Below, one piece after another: positions 1 through 8,358 of a DNA stretch of 16,825 bases (its first letter is position 1; each line of letters opens with the position of its first letter). This DNA comes from DASVVT01 sp036386415 (GTDB lineage: Bacteria > Acidobacteriota > Blastocatellia > Pyrinomonadales > Pyrinomonadaceae), in the NCBI GenBank assembly GCA_036386415.1, contig DASVVT010000021.1:1-16825 (forward strand). The letters are read 5' to 3'. The notes below the pieces were generated by a model. The model was not told the origin of the DNA and did no database searches. It saw only the letters and a program-made list of their open reading frames with translations. The position numbers and the translations under genes were made by a program.

Positions 1-253
<253 letters not shown>

Positions 254-376
254 ATAAAATTTACTGACGAAGCCAACAACGGGCTTCCGAAGGGTTTGCA
301 GTGCAAGCATAAAAGACTTGCCCAAGCAGCAGCACTATTCGATTTTCAAAGCTCTCTTGCAGAGAGTTGACAAGTT

Positions 377-495
<119 letters not shown>

Positions 496-502
496 TTTCT
501 CA

Positions 503-537
503 AAAGCCCGCGAGAGTGTTAAGCTCTCGCGGGCTTT
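503..537 (+). terminator. Rho-independent terminator of the rRNA operon
   Basis: A perfect 14-bp stem (503-516 with 524-537) with a 7-base loop. It is GC-rich in the middle, with an A-run at the 5' foot and a T-run at the 3' foot. It lies just after 5S, the expected place to end rRNA transcription. The T-tract is short (3 bases), so the stem does most of the work. Confidence 0.85.
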
Positions 538-545
538 CGTGTCTT

Positions 546-641
546 AGCTGTGAGCCATCAGCGATCAGCTTCGCTGCATCTCAAATGATGCGGCCCGCGT
601 TCAGAGACCGGATACTGAAAGCTGAAAGAACTGGCTGGCCG
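546..641. repeat. Degenerate heptamer-based inverted repeat
   Basis: The left part reads as consecutive 7-base units agctgtg, agccatc, agcgatc, agcttcg, ctgcatc (546-580). The right part reads actgaaa, gctgaaa, gaactgg, ctggccg (614-641). When the left part is reverse-complemented, its units become gctga-type and match the right part, so the two sides are in opposite orientation. It is more decayed than the arrays at 4316-4388 and 5254-5393, but has the same 7-base spacing. It sits directly upstream of the transglutaminase gene. Confidence 0.45.
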
Positions 642-647
642 CTTCCT

Positions 648-2864
648 ATGACCTTCGGCACTTACTTCAGAGTCTCTTCTTACGCGATGGTGGCGTGCGG
701 CGCGCTCTGCTTGGCCGTGTCAGGCGGGATGGGTTTGGGGCTGACCGTGGCGTTCGCTGCCTTGACGGCTGCGGCCTGGGTTCTGGAGGATACGCGCTGG
801 CAACTGTCGGAGCGCGTCGGCCTCTTCGTGGTTCTGCTCTCGCTCCCGCTCTTTTATCTGGACTGGCGTTTCCTATCCGGTGGCAGCGAGATCAAAGACA
901 GAGTGGGCGTGAGCGCGCTCGTTCATTTGATTCTCTTCTTATCTGCCGTCAAACTGCTCCAGAGGAAAGCGGACAGGGACTGGGTCTTCCTCTACCTGAT
1001 CTCTTTCTTTGAAGTCCTGCTCGCGGCGGGCTTGAGCTTGAGCCCGCTGTTTCTCGCCACGCTCGGCCTGTACATGCTCTTTGCGCTCTCGACCATCGTC
1101 TCTTTCGAGATCAAGAAGGCGCGGCGCGGCATGAAGATCAGCGAGACACGTTTGCTCGTCGCGCCTGATTCGACCCTCTTCCGGCGCTTGCGCCAGAAGG
1201 GACACGCTGCGGGAGGCTGGCATTCTGGAGAGGCGCGTCGCTTGCCGTTCGTGGCCTTCGTACTGTTAGTGCTGATCTTCACCCTGGCGATGCCGCTCTT
1301 TTTCATCGCGCCGCGTTTCGGATCAAGCGCGCTGGCGAGATCGGGCGAAGGTCTGGCGGGCGTGATCGGGTTCTCGGACAAGGTCAGTCTGGGTGAGATC
1401 GGACGGCTTCAGCGGAGCAACCAGACGGTCATGCGCGTGCGTGTGGAAGATACGCAACCGCGTCGGCAACGAAACCTGCGCTGGCGAGGCGTCGCGCTCG
1501 ATATGTTCAACGGGCACGAGTGGCAAAAGTCTTCGCGAGAAAGCGCTTATGTTCCGGCCAACAACGAGCGCAACTTCTTTCAGCTTGGCACTACGGAGGG
1601 CTTGCATCGCCTGACGACGCAAACCTTCTTCGTCGAACCGATTGATACCCCTGTGCTGTTTGCCGCGCCTCGCGCCGTCGCCTTGCAGGGCGCACTCCCT
1701 TACGTGCGCCAGGACAAAGAGGGCGCACTGACGACTCGCCGTCATGATCTGGAGCGTATCTCATACGTCGCTCGCTCTGATACGGAGGAGCCGGACGTGG
1801 ATGCTCTGCGCGCCGATTCGCAGCCCTATCCGAGAGCGTTTGCGCGCTATCTGCAACTTCCGGACACGCTCGATCCGCGCATTGCCAGTCTGGCGCGCGA
1901 GACCCTGTCGCGCGATGGCGCGCGCAATCGCTACGATGCAGCTCGCTCAATCGAAGCCCACCTGCAACGCGATTATGGCTACACACTTGATTTGAAAGCC
2001 GGGGGCGCAGACCCGCTCGCGGATTTCCTCTTTCGCGTGCGCGAGGGGCATTGCGAATATTTTTCCACCGCCATGACCGTAATGCTGCGCACACAGGGCA
2101 TTGCTGCGCGCGTCGTCAACGGCTTTCAGATGGGAGAGTATAATGAGACGGCGGATGTTTACACCGTCACGCAGGCGGACGCTCACTCTTGGGTTGAGGT
2201 CTATTTCCCGGAGACGGGCGCGTGGGTGACTTTCGATCCGACGCCTGCCGCCGGTCGCCCCGTTCGCCAGAGCGCTGGCCTCGGCGCGCGGCTCAGCAAA
2301 TATGCGGAGGCGCTGGAACTGCTCTGGATACAATACGTCGTCTCGTACGACAAACAGGAGCAGCGCTCGCTCGCCAACTCTTTACGCAACCGCCTGGGCG
2401 CATACCGGCGCGCTCTCGCTCAGACCTTCAACGACTTGAAAACGGCGACTACCGCGTGGTTAGACGGTGCTGAAAGTGGCTCCGGTGGCTCGCACCTTGC
2501 CAGCATGCGCGTGCTGCTGCCGTTGCTGTGGCTGATCCTCATCCTTCTGCCGCTGGCGCTGCTGGTGCGCCGGATTCGCCGCCTCGGATTCAGGCGCGGT
2601 CTCACTATCTGGCGCGCGGAGGAGGAGGGACGAGAGACGGCGATAGAGTTCTACGAGCGCATGATGACGATACTGGCGGCGCGCGGTGTGGAGCGCGAAG
2701 CGGACGAAACGCCTTTGGAGTTTGCCACGGCAGCCGGGATACCTGAAGTCTTAAAGATCACGGAAGCGTACAATCGCGTGCGCTACGGCGAGCAGCCGCT
2801 GACGAGCGATGAGGCCGCAGAGATTGATAGATGGCTGCGTGAGATGGAAGGGCGGAAGAGTTAA
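648..2864 (+). CDS. TgpA-like membrane transglutaminase (DUF3488-transglutaminase-DUF4129)
   Basis: A 738-residue polytopic membrane protein of the TgpA type. The N-terminal part has about six hydrophobic segments (roughly residues 12-45, 53-70, 88-105, 110-150, 199-225). A large extracytoplasmic part carries the transglutaminase-like core with a complete Cys-His-Asp triad: C469 in EGHCEYFSTAM, H513 in DAHSWVEV and D530 in FDPTP. A last membrane helix (about 622-642) precedes a cytoplasmic DUF4129-like tail. The family is linked to envelope protein cross-linking or proteolysis; the substrate here is unknown. The frame is open back to 318, but that would run through the 5S gene and its terminator. 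The ATG at 648 gives a normal N-terminus (MTFGTYFRVSSYAM); ATGs at 585 and 588 are weaker alternatives. It is probably transcribed alone. Confidence 0.9.
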   Translation: MTFGTYFRVSSYAMVACGALCLAVSGGMGLGLTVAFAALTAAAWVLEDTRWQLSERVGLFVVLLSLPLFYLDWRFLSGGSEIKDRVGVSALVHLILFLSAVKLLQRKADRDWVFLYLISFFEVLLAAGLSLSPLFLATLGLYMLFALSTIVSFEIKKARRGMKISETRLLVAPDSTLFRRLRQKGHAAGGWHSGEARRLPFVAFVLLVLIFTLAMPLFFIAPRFGSSALARSGEGLAGVIGFSDKVSLGEIGRLQRSNQTVMRVRVEDTQPRRQRNLRWRGVALDMFNGHEWQKSSRESAYVPANNERNFFQLGTTEGLHRLTTQTFFVEPIDTPVLFAAPRAVALQGALPYVRQDKEGALTTRRHDLERISYVARSDTEEPDVDALRADSQPYPRAFARYLQLPDTLDPRIASLARETLSRDGARNRYDAARSIEAHLQRDYGYTLDLKAGGADPLADFLFRVREGHCEYFSTAMTVMLRTQGIAARVVNGFQMGEYNETADVYTVTQADAHSWVEVYFPETGAWVTFDPTPAAGRPVRQSAGLGARLSKYAEALELLWIQYVVSYDKQEQRSLANSLRNRLGAYRRALAQTFNDLKTATTAWLDGAESGSGGSHLASMRVLLPLLWLILILLPLALLVRRIRRLGFRRGLTIWRAEEEGRETAIEFYERMMTILAARGVEREADETPLEFATAAGIPEVLKITEAYNRVRYGEQPLTSDEAAEIDRWLREMEGRKS

Positions 2865-2971
2865 GCTCTTTAGACGAGCATTGTTATCTTTTACGCCAAC
2901 GGTGATAGGGAGAGTGACAGCTTCAATATACAGAGAAGGAAAAGCATTGTCCGTTTGCTGATTCACAATAT

Positions 2972-4333
2972 ATGAAAAAAGTTGGATTCATTAGTTTAGG
3001 CTGTCCGAAGAACCTGGTTGACAGCGAAGTGATGATGGGACAGCTTCAGCAGTCCGGCTACGAGATCACGACGGATGCGAGCGAGGCCGACACGCTCGTG
3101 GTGAACACCTGCGGCTTCATTGATTCGGCAAAGCAGGAATCCATTGACGCGATCCTCAAAGCCGCGCGTTTGAAGACGGAAGGCAAAGCGCAGCGGCTTA
3201 TCGTCGCCGGATGTCTCGTCGAGCGTTATCGTGACGAGCTGCGCGCGGAGATGCCGGAGGTCGATGCTTTCATCGGCACGAATCAGGTGGGCGAGATTAC
3301 GAAAGTCTGTGACGAGCGGACGAACACGCGCACGCTTCCCGTTCTTCCCATCGGTCAGCAGAGCGCCACCTACCTGTACGATGAATCCACCCCGCGCGTG
3401 CTGGCGACGCCCGGCTACACCGCCTACATCAAGATCGCTGAAGGTTGTGATCGTCCCTGCGCCTTCTGTTTTATCCCGCAGATGCGCGGCCATTTTCGCA
3501 GTCGCCGCTTCGGGTCTGTGATGAATGAAGCGGAGCAGTTAGCCAGGAAGGGCGTCAAGGAGCTTGTGCTCGTCGCACAGGATTCCTCCAGGTACGGAGA
3601 GGATTTAGGAGAGCGGGATGCGCTGGCTCATCTGCTGCGCGAGCTGTCGCACCTGGACGGCATTGAGTGGGTGCGCGTCATGTACACCTACCCGACGCAT
3701 ATCTCGGATGCCTTTCTGGATGTGCTGGCGACTGAGCGGAAGGCCGTTAAGTATCTGGACATGCCTTTGCAGCATGCTTCGGCCAAGGTGCTGAAACTGA
3801 TGCGGCGCGGCGGCACGCGCGCGAGCCTCGAACGCCTGATCAAGCGTATTCGCGAGCGCGTCCCCGGCATCGCCATCCGCACGACCTTCATCACGGGATT
3901 CCCAGGCGAGACCGATGAGGATTTCGAGGAGCTGCTCACCTTCATACGCAACGCGGAGTTTGATCGCGTCGGCGTCTTCACCTATTCGGATGAAGAAGGG
4001 ACGCCCGCTTACGACCTGCCGGACAAAGTCGATGGGCGTACGGCCAGACGCCGACGCGCCCGCCTCATGAAAGAGCAGGCACGCATCTCACGCCGTCGCA
4101 ACGAGGAGCGAGTCGGCAGCCTCGTGCGCGTGCTTTTTGAAGGAGCTTCCAAAGAGACAGACCTGCTCTGGCAGGGGCGCATCGAGACGCAGGCCGCAGA
4201 CATAGACGGCGGCGTGCTCATTAACGACGCGCCTGAAGATTTCGAGCCCGTGCCCGGCAAGTTCGTCAACGTGCTCATCACAGAAGCGCACGAGTACGAT
4301 CTGATCGGAAAAATAGTGAGCAGTAAGCAGTAA
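2972..4333 (+). CDS. rimO: Ribosomal protein S12 methylthiotransferase RimO
   Basis: Radical SAM methylthiotransferase, 453 residues, normal for the family. It adds a methylthio group to a conserved aspartate of ribosomal protein S12. The N-terminal UPF0004 domain has the three auxiliary-cluster cysteines C11 (LGCPKN), C47 (NTCGF) and C81 (AGCLVER). The radical SAM CxxxCxxC motif is C159, C163, C166 in EGCDRPCAFCFIP. A TRAM-like C-terminal region ends at EYDLIGKI. RimO is distinguished from MiaB by SLGCPKNLVDSE and the DRPCAFC context. The final residues VSSKQ and the stop codon are encoded by a heptamer array (4316 on), so the natural C-terminus was probably altered by that repeat. There is no clear Shine-Dalgarno close to the ATG; an agaagga lies about 30 bases upstream. 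It heads a probable operon with pgpA. Confidence 0.97.
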   Translation: MKKVGFISLGCPKNLVDSEVMMGQLQQSGYEITTDASEADTLVVNTCGFIDSAKQESIDAILKAARLKTEGKAQRLIVAGCLVERYRDELRAEMPEVDAFIGTNQVGEITKVCDERTNTRTLPVLPIGQQSATYLYDESTPRVLATPGYTAYIKIAEGCDRPCAFCFIPQMRGHFRSRRFGSVMNEAEQLARKGVKELVLVAQDSSRYGEDLGERDALAHLLRELSHLDGIEWVRVMYTYPTHISDAFLDVLATERKAVKYLDMPLQHASAKVLKLMRRGGTRASLERLIKRIRERVPGIAIRTTFITGFPGETDEDFEELLTFIRNAEFDRVGVFTYSDEEGTPAYDLPDKVDGRTARRRRARLMKEQARISRRRNEERVGSLVRVLFEGASKETDLLWQGRIETQAADIDGGVLINDAPEDFEPVPGKFVNVLITEAHEYDLIGKIVSSKQ

Positions 4334-4388
4334 GCAGTGAGCAGTTTTTCTTGCTTTTATTGCTCACTGCTCACTGCTCACTGCTTAC
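4316..4388. repeat. Heptamer array arranged as a 28-bp inverted repeat
   Basis: The left arm 4316-4343 is four 7-base units (gtgagca, gtaagca, gtaagca, gtgagca). The right arm 4361-4388 is four units in reverse complement (tgctcac x3, tgcttac). The arms have equal length and pair over 28 positions with three exceptions (one G-U, two A-C in the plus-strand transcript). The loop is 17 bases and T-rich. It begins inside the end of rimO, supplies its stop codon, and ends one base before the pgpA ATG at 4390. It could form a strong RNA hairpin between the two genes. Confidence 0.85.
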
Positions 4389-4389
4389 T

Positions 4390-5001
4390 ATGCCTATTAA
4401 AGAATCGAGCGATGAGCTGAATCCGCCCGTGACGGTGACGAGCGGCTTTATCGCGCGCTCGCCGCAGAAGCGTACGCCGGGTGACGTTTTTGCGCTCGTT
4501 CTAGCGACGTGTGGTGTGGGTTATCTGCCGGTCGCTCCGGGCACCTGGGGGTCAATTGTCGGCGTCGGTCTTTACATGCTAGTGCGCCTGGCGAGCGCAG
4601 AAGTTTTCTCTTGGGGCGTAGCGCATGGCCGGAGTGTACCGCAACTTGAATCCCTGCGCATGACGTTGATGCTCATAATGGTGTTTGCGATCACCGTCGC
4701 GGGCATCTGGGCTGCGACGCGCGCCGAGCGTCTGATGGGACGCAAAGACCCGGGCGCGGTCGTCATAGACGAGGTTGCAGGGCAGTTGATGACGTTTCTC
4801 TTCGTGCCTTTGGACGCTGGCCTGTGGGCTATCTTGGCGGGCTTCGTGGCCTTTCGCGTCTTCGACATCTGGAAGCCCTACCCGATCCGCCGTCTCGAAG
4901 CGCTCGAATCTGGATTGGGCATTATGGCCGATGACGTGCTCGCGGGCGCATACGCGGCGATGCTCATGTCGCTGCTCATATCAATCCACCTCTTGCTCTA
5001 A
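4390..5001 (+). CDS. pgpA: Phosphatidylglycerophosphatase A
   Basis: A 203-residue membrane phosphatase that dephosphorylates phosphatidylglycerophosphate to phosphatidylglycerol. Family hallmarks are visible: GVGYLPVAPGTWGS near the start of the core, VVIDEVAGQ with D127, and IMADDVLAGAYAA with D181 and D182, the acidic residues of the active site. Several hydrophobic segments follow each other through the core. It is about 30 residues longer than E. coli PgpA because of a hydrophilic N-terminal extension (MPIKESSDELNPP). The frame extends to 4351, but that start would encode the heptamer repeat, so the ATG at 4390 was chosen. It lies 56 bases after rimO and 15 before a small gene with a strong ribosome binding site, so the three probably form an operon. 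Confidence 0.93.
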   Translation: MPIKESSDELNPPVTVTSGFIARSPQKRTPGDVFALVLATCGVGYLPVAPGTWGSIVGVGLYMLVRLASAEVFSWGVAHGRSVPQLESLRMTLMLIMVFAITVAGIWAATRAERLMGRKDPGAVVIDEVAGQLMTFLFVPLDAGLWAILAGFVAFRVFDIWKPYPIRRLEALESGLGIMADDVLAGAYAAMLMSLLISIHLLL

Positions 5002-5016
5002 AAGGAGAACTCCAGA

Positions 5017-5250
5017 ATGCAGGAAGCTAAAGACCCTAAGTCTACGTCAAACGAAGCTGCCGAAGGCGACGCCGGAGACGCGCCGCAGAAGAGAGACCCT
5101 GAGGCGACGAGCAGCGAGACCTTAAGCGACATAGAAGAAAAGGAGAAGGTCGCAGACACAGGCGGTAACGACAGCCCTTCCGCCGCGCCCTCGCCCGACG
5201 GCGCATTTGACGAGCCGCGAGGCGGACGCAACGACGCCGGGCCAATGTAA
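5017..5250 (+). CDS. Small acidic disordered hypothetical protein
   Basis: A 77-residue protein with a strong aaggag Shine-Dalgarno at 5002-5007, nine bases before the ATG, and only 15 bases after the pgpA stop. The product is rich in Glu, Asp, Ser, Ala, Gly and Pro, has no hydrophobic segment, no cysteine and no recognisable domain, and should be intrinsically disordered. I do not recognise a family. The good ribosome binding site and the operon position argue for real translation; the low-complexity sequence argues for caution. The hairpin and T-run at 5254-5399 immediately after its stop could terminate the rimO-pgpA transcript. Confidence 0.6.
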   Translation: MQEAKDPKSTSNEAAEGDAGDAPQKRDPEATSSETLSDIEEKEKVADTGGNDSPSAAPSPDGAFDEPRGGRNDAGPM

Positions 5251-5253
5251 GAA

Positions 5254-5393
5254 GGGATGAGGGATGAGGGATGAGGGATAAATGAAAAGAAAGCAGAGAG
5301 CAGTCAATGTCTAGCCTGCGTTGCTTTCTGCTCTTTGTCTTGATTCATCCCTCATCCCTCATCCCTCATCCCTCATCCCTCATCCCTCATCCT
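5254..5393. repeat. Heptamer array (gggatga / tcatccc) in inverted arrangement
   Basis: The left arm has three perfect gggatga units (5254-5274) plus a degenerate gggataa. The right arm has six perfect tcatccc units (5345-5386) plus tcatcct (5387-5393). Between them an inner, looser inverted pair of 7-spaced units is seen (gaaagca, gagagca near 5289-5302, against the opposite-strand version at about 5321-5335). The unequal copy number suggests replication slippage. The corA reading frame ends inside the right arm. Confidence 0.88.
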
Positions 5394-5399
5394 TTTTTT
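5254..5399 (+). terminator. Possible terminator after the rimO-pgpA operon
   Basis: In the plus-strand transcript the gggatga units can pair with the tcatccc units, and the right arm runs straight into seven T residues (5393-5399). This is a hairpin followed by a U-tract, positioned just after the last gene of the operon. The long loop and the several possible pairing registers make it non-standard. Function is inferred. Confidence 0.45.
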
Positions 5400-6377
5400 A
5401 TTCCCGATCCACCCTTTTCGCCAAAAGAATCCCAGCATGCCGACCGCGACCAGGATCATGATTCCGAGCACGATGAAGTAGCTGTACTCATAGTGAAGCT
5501 CCGGCAGGTTATCGAAGTTCATGCCGTAGAGACCGGCGATGAAGGTCAGGGGCAGCATGACTGCGGAGAAGATGGTCAGCACCTTCATGATGTCGTTGGT
5601 GCGGTTGGAGACGACCGAGAGATAGGAATCGAGCGCGCCCCCGATCAGGTCGCGATAGTTCTCCGAGAGGTCTGTGATACGCACCAGGTGATCGTAGATG
5701 TCGCGGAAGAAGGGCATCATTTGCTCGTCAACCATCTTGAATTCGCCGTGACTGATGCGATAGAGGATGTTTAGTTGCTTCTGGGAAATCCGGCGCAGCC
5801 GCAAGACGCTGCGCTTGAGGTTCTGAATCTCTTCGAGGATCGAGTTGTCCGGGTTACTGAGTGTGAAGATGTCGTCTTCGAGCTTGTTGATCCGCTCGTC
5901 GAAATCGTCCAGCACCGGCGTGTAGTAATCAATGAGCTGATCTAAAATCTGGTAGAGCAGGTAGGCCGGGCCGCGCTGGCATGTGACGGGGCTCGAACGC
6001 ACCTTCTGCTTGACGTTGTTGATGCTGCGGAAGAGCTCGTGGTGGTAGGTGAGGACGTAGTTGCGCCCCAGAAAGAAGTCCAGCTCGATGGTGTTGAACT
6101 GTTCCGAATCGGTTTCCGCCGTCACACCGTGCATGATGAAATAGACGTAGTCCGGGAACTCTTCCGCTTTTGGATGGTGACGCTCGGCGCGACAATCTTC
6201 GACCACGAGCGGGTGAAAGTTGAAGATCTCCAAAAGAATGCGGTCGTCCTCTTCGGACGGTCGCTCCATGTCAACCCAGATCACCAGTTTTTCGTCCTTG
6301 AGCAAGTCCGGCAACTGCTCGACTGTAAAGCCTTCTTCGACCCTTTCGGCTCCGGGGCGATATACGAAAATATCCAT
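5373..6377 (-). CDS. corA: CorA-family magnesium/cobalt transporter
   Basis: A 334-residue CorA/Mrs2-type divalent cation channel. A large cytoplasmic N-terminal domain and a long helical stalk (coiled regions around residues 150-255) are followed by two C-terminal membrane helices (about 261-283 and 300-320). The signature YGMN is at 284-287, just after the first helix, followed by the short acidic loop FDNLPELH. Length is normal. A gagg/ggag ribosome binding site lies about 8 bases before the ATG. The last residues (RMRDEG) and the stop codon come from the tcatccc heptamer array, so the basic tail after the last helix is partly repeat-encoded. It is divergent from serA; the name corA denotes the family, and Mg2+ versus Co2+ or Ni2+ preference cannot be told. 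Confidence 0.93.
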   Translation of the reverse strand: MDIFVYRPGAERVEEGFTVEQLPDLLKDEKLVIWVDMERPSEEDDRILLEIFNFHPLVVEDCRAERHHPKAEEFPDYVYFIMHGVTAETDSEQFNTIELDFFLGRNYVLTYHHELFRSINNVKQKVRSSPVTCQRGPAYLLYQILDQLIDYYTPVLDDFDERINKLEDDIFTLSNPDNSILEEIQNLKRSVLRLRRISQKQLNILYRISHGEFKMVDEQMMPFFRDIYDHLVRITDLSENYRDLIGGALDSYLSVVSNRTNDIMKVLTIFSAVMLPLTFIAGLYGMNFDNLPELHYEYSYFIVLGIMILVAVGMLGFFWRKGWIGNKKRMRDEG

Positions 6378-6473
6378 CCGTCTTCTCCTCGAACTGTACT
6401 CTCGAAAGCTTGCGCGCGGCGCGAAAGTTTACCATTACCTTGCGAGGCTCGCCATGTAAATTTAAAGAGGGAT

Positions 6474-6548
6474 TTAAACGCGAAGGGCGCAAAGGTTTTT
6501 CGCAAAGGGCGCAAAGGGTTGAATCACTTTTGCGTCCTTTGCGTTTAA
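6474..6548. repeat. cgcaaag-type inverted repeat between corA and serA
   Basis: A 22-base left arm (6474-6495) pairs with 6527-6548. The only three departures from Watson-Crick pairing are G-U pairs when read as a plus-strand RNA. The segment cgaagggcgcaaagg is also repeated directly, in variant form, at about 6500-6518. The element lies in the shared upstream region of two divergent genes, so it is probably not a simple terminator. Nothing else recognisable is present in 6378-6675. Confidence 0.7.
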
Positions 6549-6675
6549 TTCTCCCCTCGCCACACCGCTCAACCCCTATTTTTCAGACACGTCTTTACTC
6601 TGATTTCCCCGGCTCGACGCGCTCCCCACCGTCTGTTACCATGTGCGCTTCCTAATCCGATAAATGCTTCCGAAT

Positions 6676-8268
6676 ATGAGCGAAATCAAAATATTTGTTG
6701 CAGATGATGTGAAAGAGAGCGGGCTTGAGCCTTTGAGCGCGGCGGGGTTCGAGGTCACGAAGCGCACGGGCTTAAAAGGCGACGATCTCTTTGAAGCCGT
6801 GCGCGATTGCGACGGCCTGATCGTGCGTAGTGAGACGAAGGTGACTGCCGCGTTGATGGATGCGGCGGGACGCCTTCGTGCGGTGGGGCGCGCAGGGGTC
6901 GGCGTGGACAACATAGACATCGCGGCGGCGACCGTGCGCGGCGTCGTCGTAATGAACGCGCCGGACGGCAACACGATCACGACCGCAGAGCACACGATTG
7001 CGCTGCTGGTCGCGCTCGCGCGGCGCATTCCGCAGGCCAGCGCGAGCCTCAAGGCCGGGCGCTGGGAGCGCAAGCGCTTCATCGGAACAGAGCTTCAGGG
7101 CAAGACCTTGGGGATAGTCGGTCTGGGACGCATTGGCCGCGTGGTCGCCCAGCGTGCGCGCGGCTTCGGCATGCAGGTCGTCGCTTACGATCCCTTCGTC
7201 GCGCCGGAGCAGGCGCGCGACCTTGAGTTGGAGACAGCGTCGCTCGAAGAGGTCTTTACGCGCGCAGATTTTCTCACCGTGCACACGCCTCTGACGGCAG
7301 AGACGCGCGGGCTGATCGGCGCGCGCGCCTTTGCGAGCATGAAGCCGGGCGTGCGCATCATCAACTGCGCGCGTGGCGGTCTCGTGGATGAAAACGCTTT
7401 GCTCAAGGCCATCAGGGAGGGGAAGGTGGCGGGCGCTGCGCTTGACGTTTTTGAAGAGGAGCCGCCGCGCCCGGATCACCCGCTGCTCGCTCTGGACGAA
7501 GTGATCGTGACGCCTCATCTCGGCGCATCGACGACGGAAGCGCAGGAGGGCGTCGCCTTCACCGTGGCGGAGCAGATGCGCGACTATTTTCTGACGGGCG
7601 CGCTCAAAGGAGCTGTCAACGTGCCCGCGCTCGCCGCGCAGGAATTGAACGTGCTTCAGCCTTACATCAAGCTCGCCGGACGCCTCGGTAGATTTCAGGC
7701 GCAGTTCATAGACGAAGCGCCCGTGCGCGAAGTCTTACTGGAATACGCAGGCGAGGTGGCGGAAATGGACGCCGCGCCCGTGACGCGCGCTTTCCTCGCG
7801 GGCCTCCTGCGAGACATGAGCGCACGCGTCAACCTCGTCAACGCCTTTCTCATCGCGGAGGAACGCGGCATCAGTGTGACGGCCTCTTACAAGCGTGCGG
7901 GCAGCGCGCTTGCACCGGCCATCAGCACGCGCGTCTTGACGACCACAGGCGAGCAGGCTGTGGCGGGCACTCTCTTTGGCCCAGGCGGCGAAGGGCGCAT
8001 CACCATGATTGACGGCTTTCGACTGGAAGCCATCCCGCGCGGCCACATGCTCGTCACACGCAACCGCGACGTGCCCGGCGTTATCGGCCACATCGGAACC
8101 GTGCTCGGCCAGCACAATGTCAACATCAGTCGCTTCCACTTAGGCCGACGCGAGCGCGGCGGCGAAGCGATGGCCGTCATCGAAACTGACGCTCCGCTCA
8201 CCAAGGATGCGCTTGAGGAGTTGTGCTCCTTCGAGCCCATCATCTCGGCGCGGCAGATTGAACTCTAA
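6676..8268 (+). CDS. serA: D-3-phosphoglycerate dehydrogenase
   Basis: A 530-residue enzyme that oxidises 3-phosphoglycerate to 3-phosphohydroxypyruvate with NAD, the first step of phosphorylated serine synthesis. The nucleotide-binding loop GLGRIG is at 149-154. The catalytic residues are R233 (NCARGGLVDE), E262 (DVFEEEPP) and H281 (PHLGAST). After the catalytic core come an intervening (ASB-like) domain (about 315-450) and a C-terminal ACT domain (about 455-530, with RDVPGVIGHIG), the usual seat of serine feedback control. This is the long form of the family. The ATG at 6676 gives the conventional N-terminus MSEIKIFVADDV; an in-frame ATG at 6664 adds four residues. Neither has a clear Shine-Dalgarno. 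It appears to be a single-gene unit. Confidence 0.96.
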   Translation: MSEIKIFVADDVKESGLEPLSAAGFEVTKRTGLKGDDLFEAVRDCDGLIVRSETKVTAALMDAAGRLRAVGRAGVGVDNIDIAAATVRGVVVMNAPDGNTITTAEHTIALLVALARRIPQASASLKAGRWERKRFIGTELQGKTLGIVGLGRIGRVVAQRARGFGMQVVAYDPFVAPEQARDLELETASLEEVFTRADFLTVHTPLTAETRGLIGARAFASMKPGVRIINCARGGLVDENALLKAIREGKVAGAALDVFEEEPPRPDHPLLALDEVIVTPHLGASTTEAQEGVAFTVAEQMRDYFLTGALKGAVNVPALAAQELNVLQPYIKLAGRLGRFQAQFIDEAPVREVLLEYAGEVAEMDAAPVTRAFLAGLLRDMSARVNLVNAFLIAEERGISVTASYKRAGSALAPAISTRVLTTTGEQAVAGTLFGPGGEGRITMIDGFRLEAIPRGHMLVTRNRDVPGVIGHIGTVLGQHNVNISRFHLGRRERGGEAMAVIETDAPLTKDALEELCSFEPIISARQIEL

Positions 8269-8358
8269 ATCAGCGCGTGCGACCACGCGCCGCCGTTCGC
8301 TTTAATCCAGTTTCCGCCCGCTCAAGCCCGGATTTCGGGAACTCCAACCCTGTCCGAA

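Noticed and set aside
254..376. tRNA between 23S and 5S
   Set aside because: No cloverleaf or T-arm motif can be found in this spacer.
4351..4389. Upstream start for pgpA at 4351
   Set aside because: The added residues are encoded by the inverted heptamer array and look nothing like a PgpA N-terminus.
5307..5774. Plus-strand frame of 155 codons opposite corA
   Set aside because: It begins in the tcatccc array (repeated SLIPHP residues) and then runs antisense to a clear corA gene.
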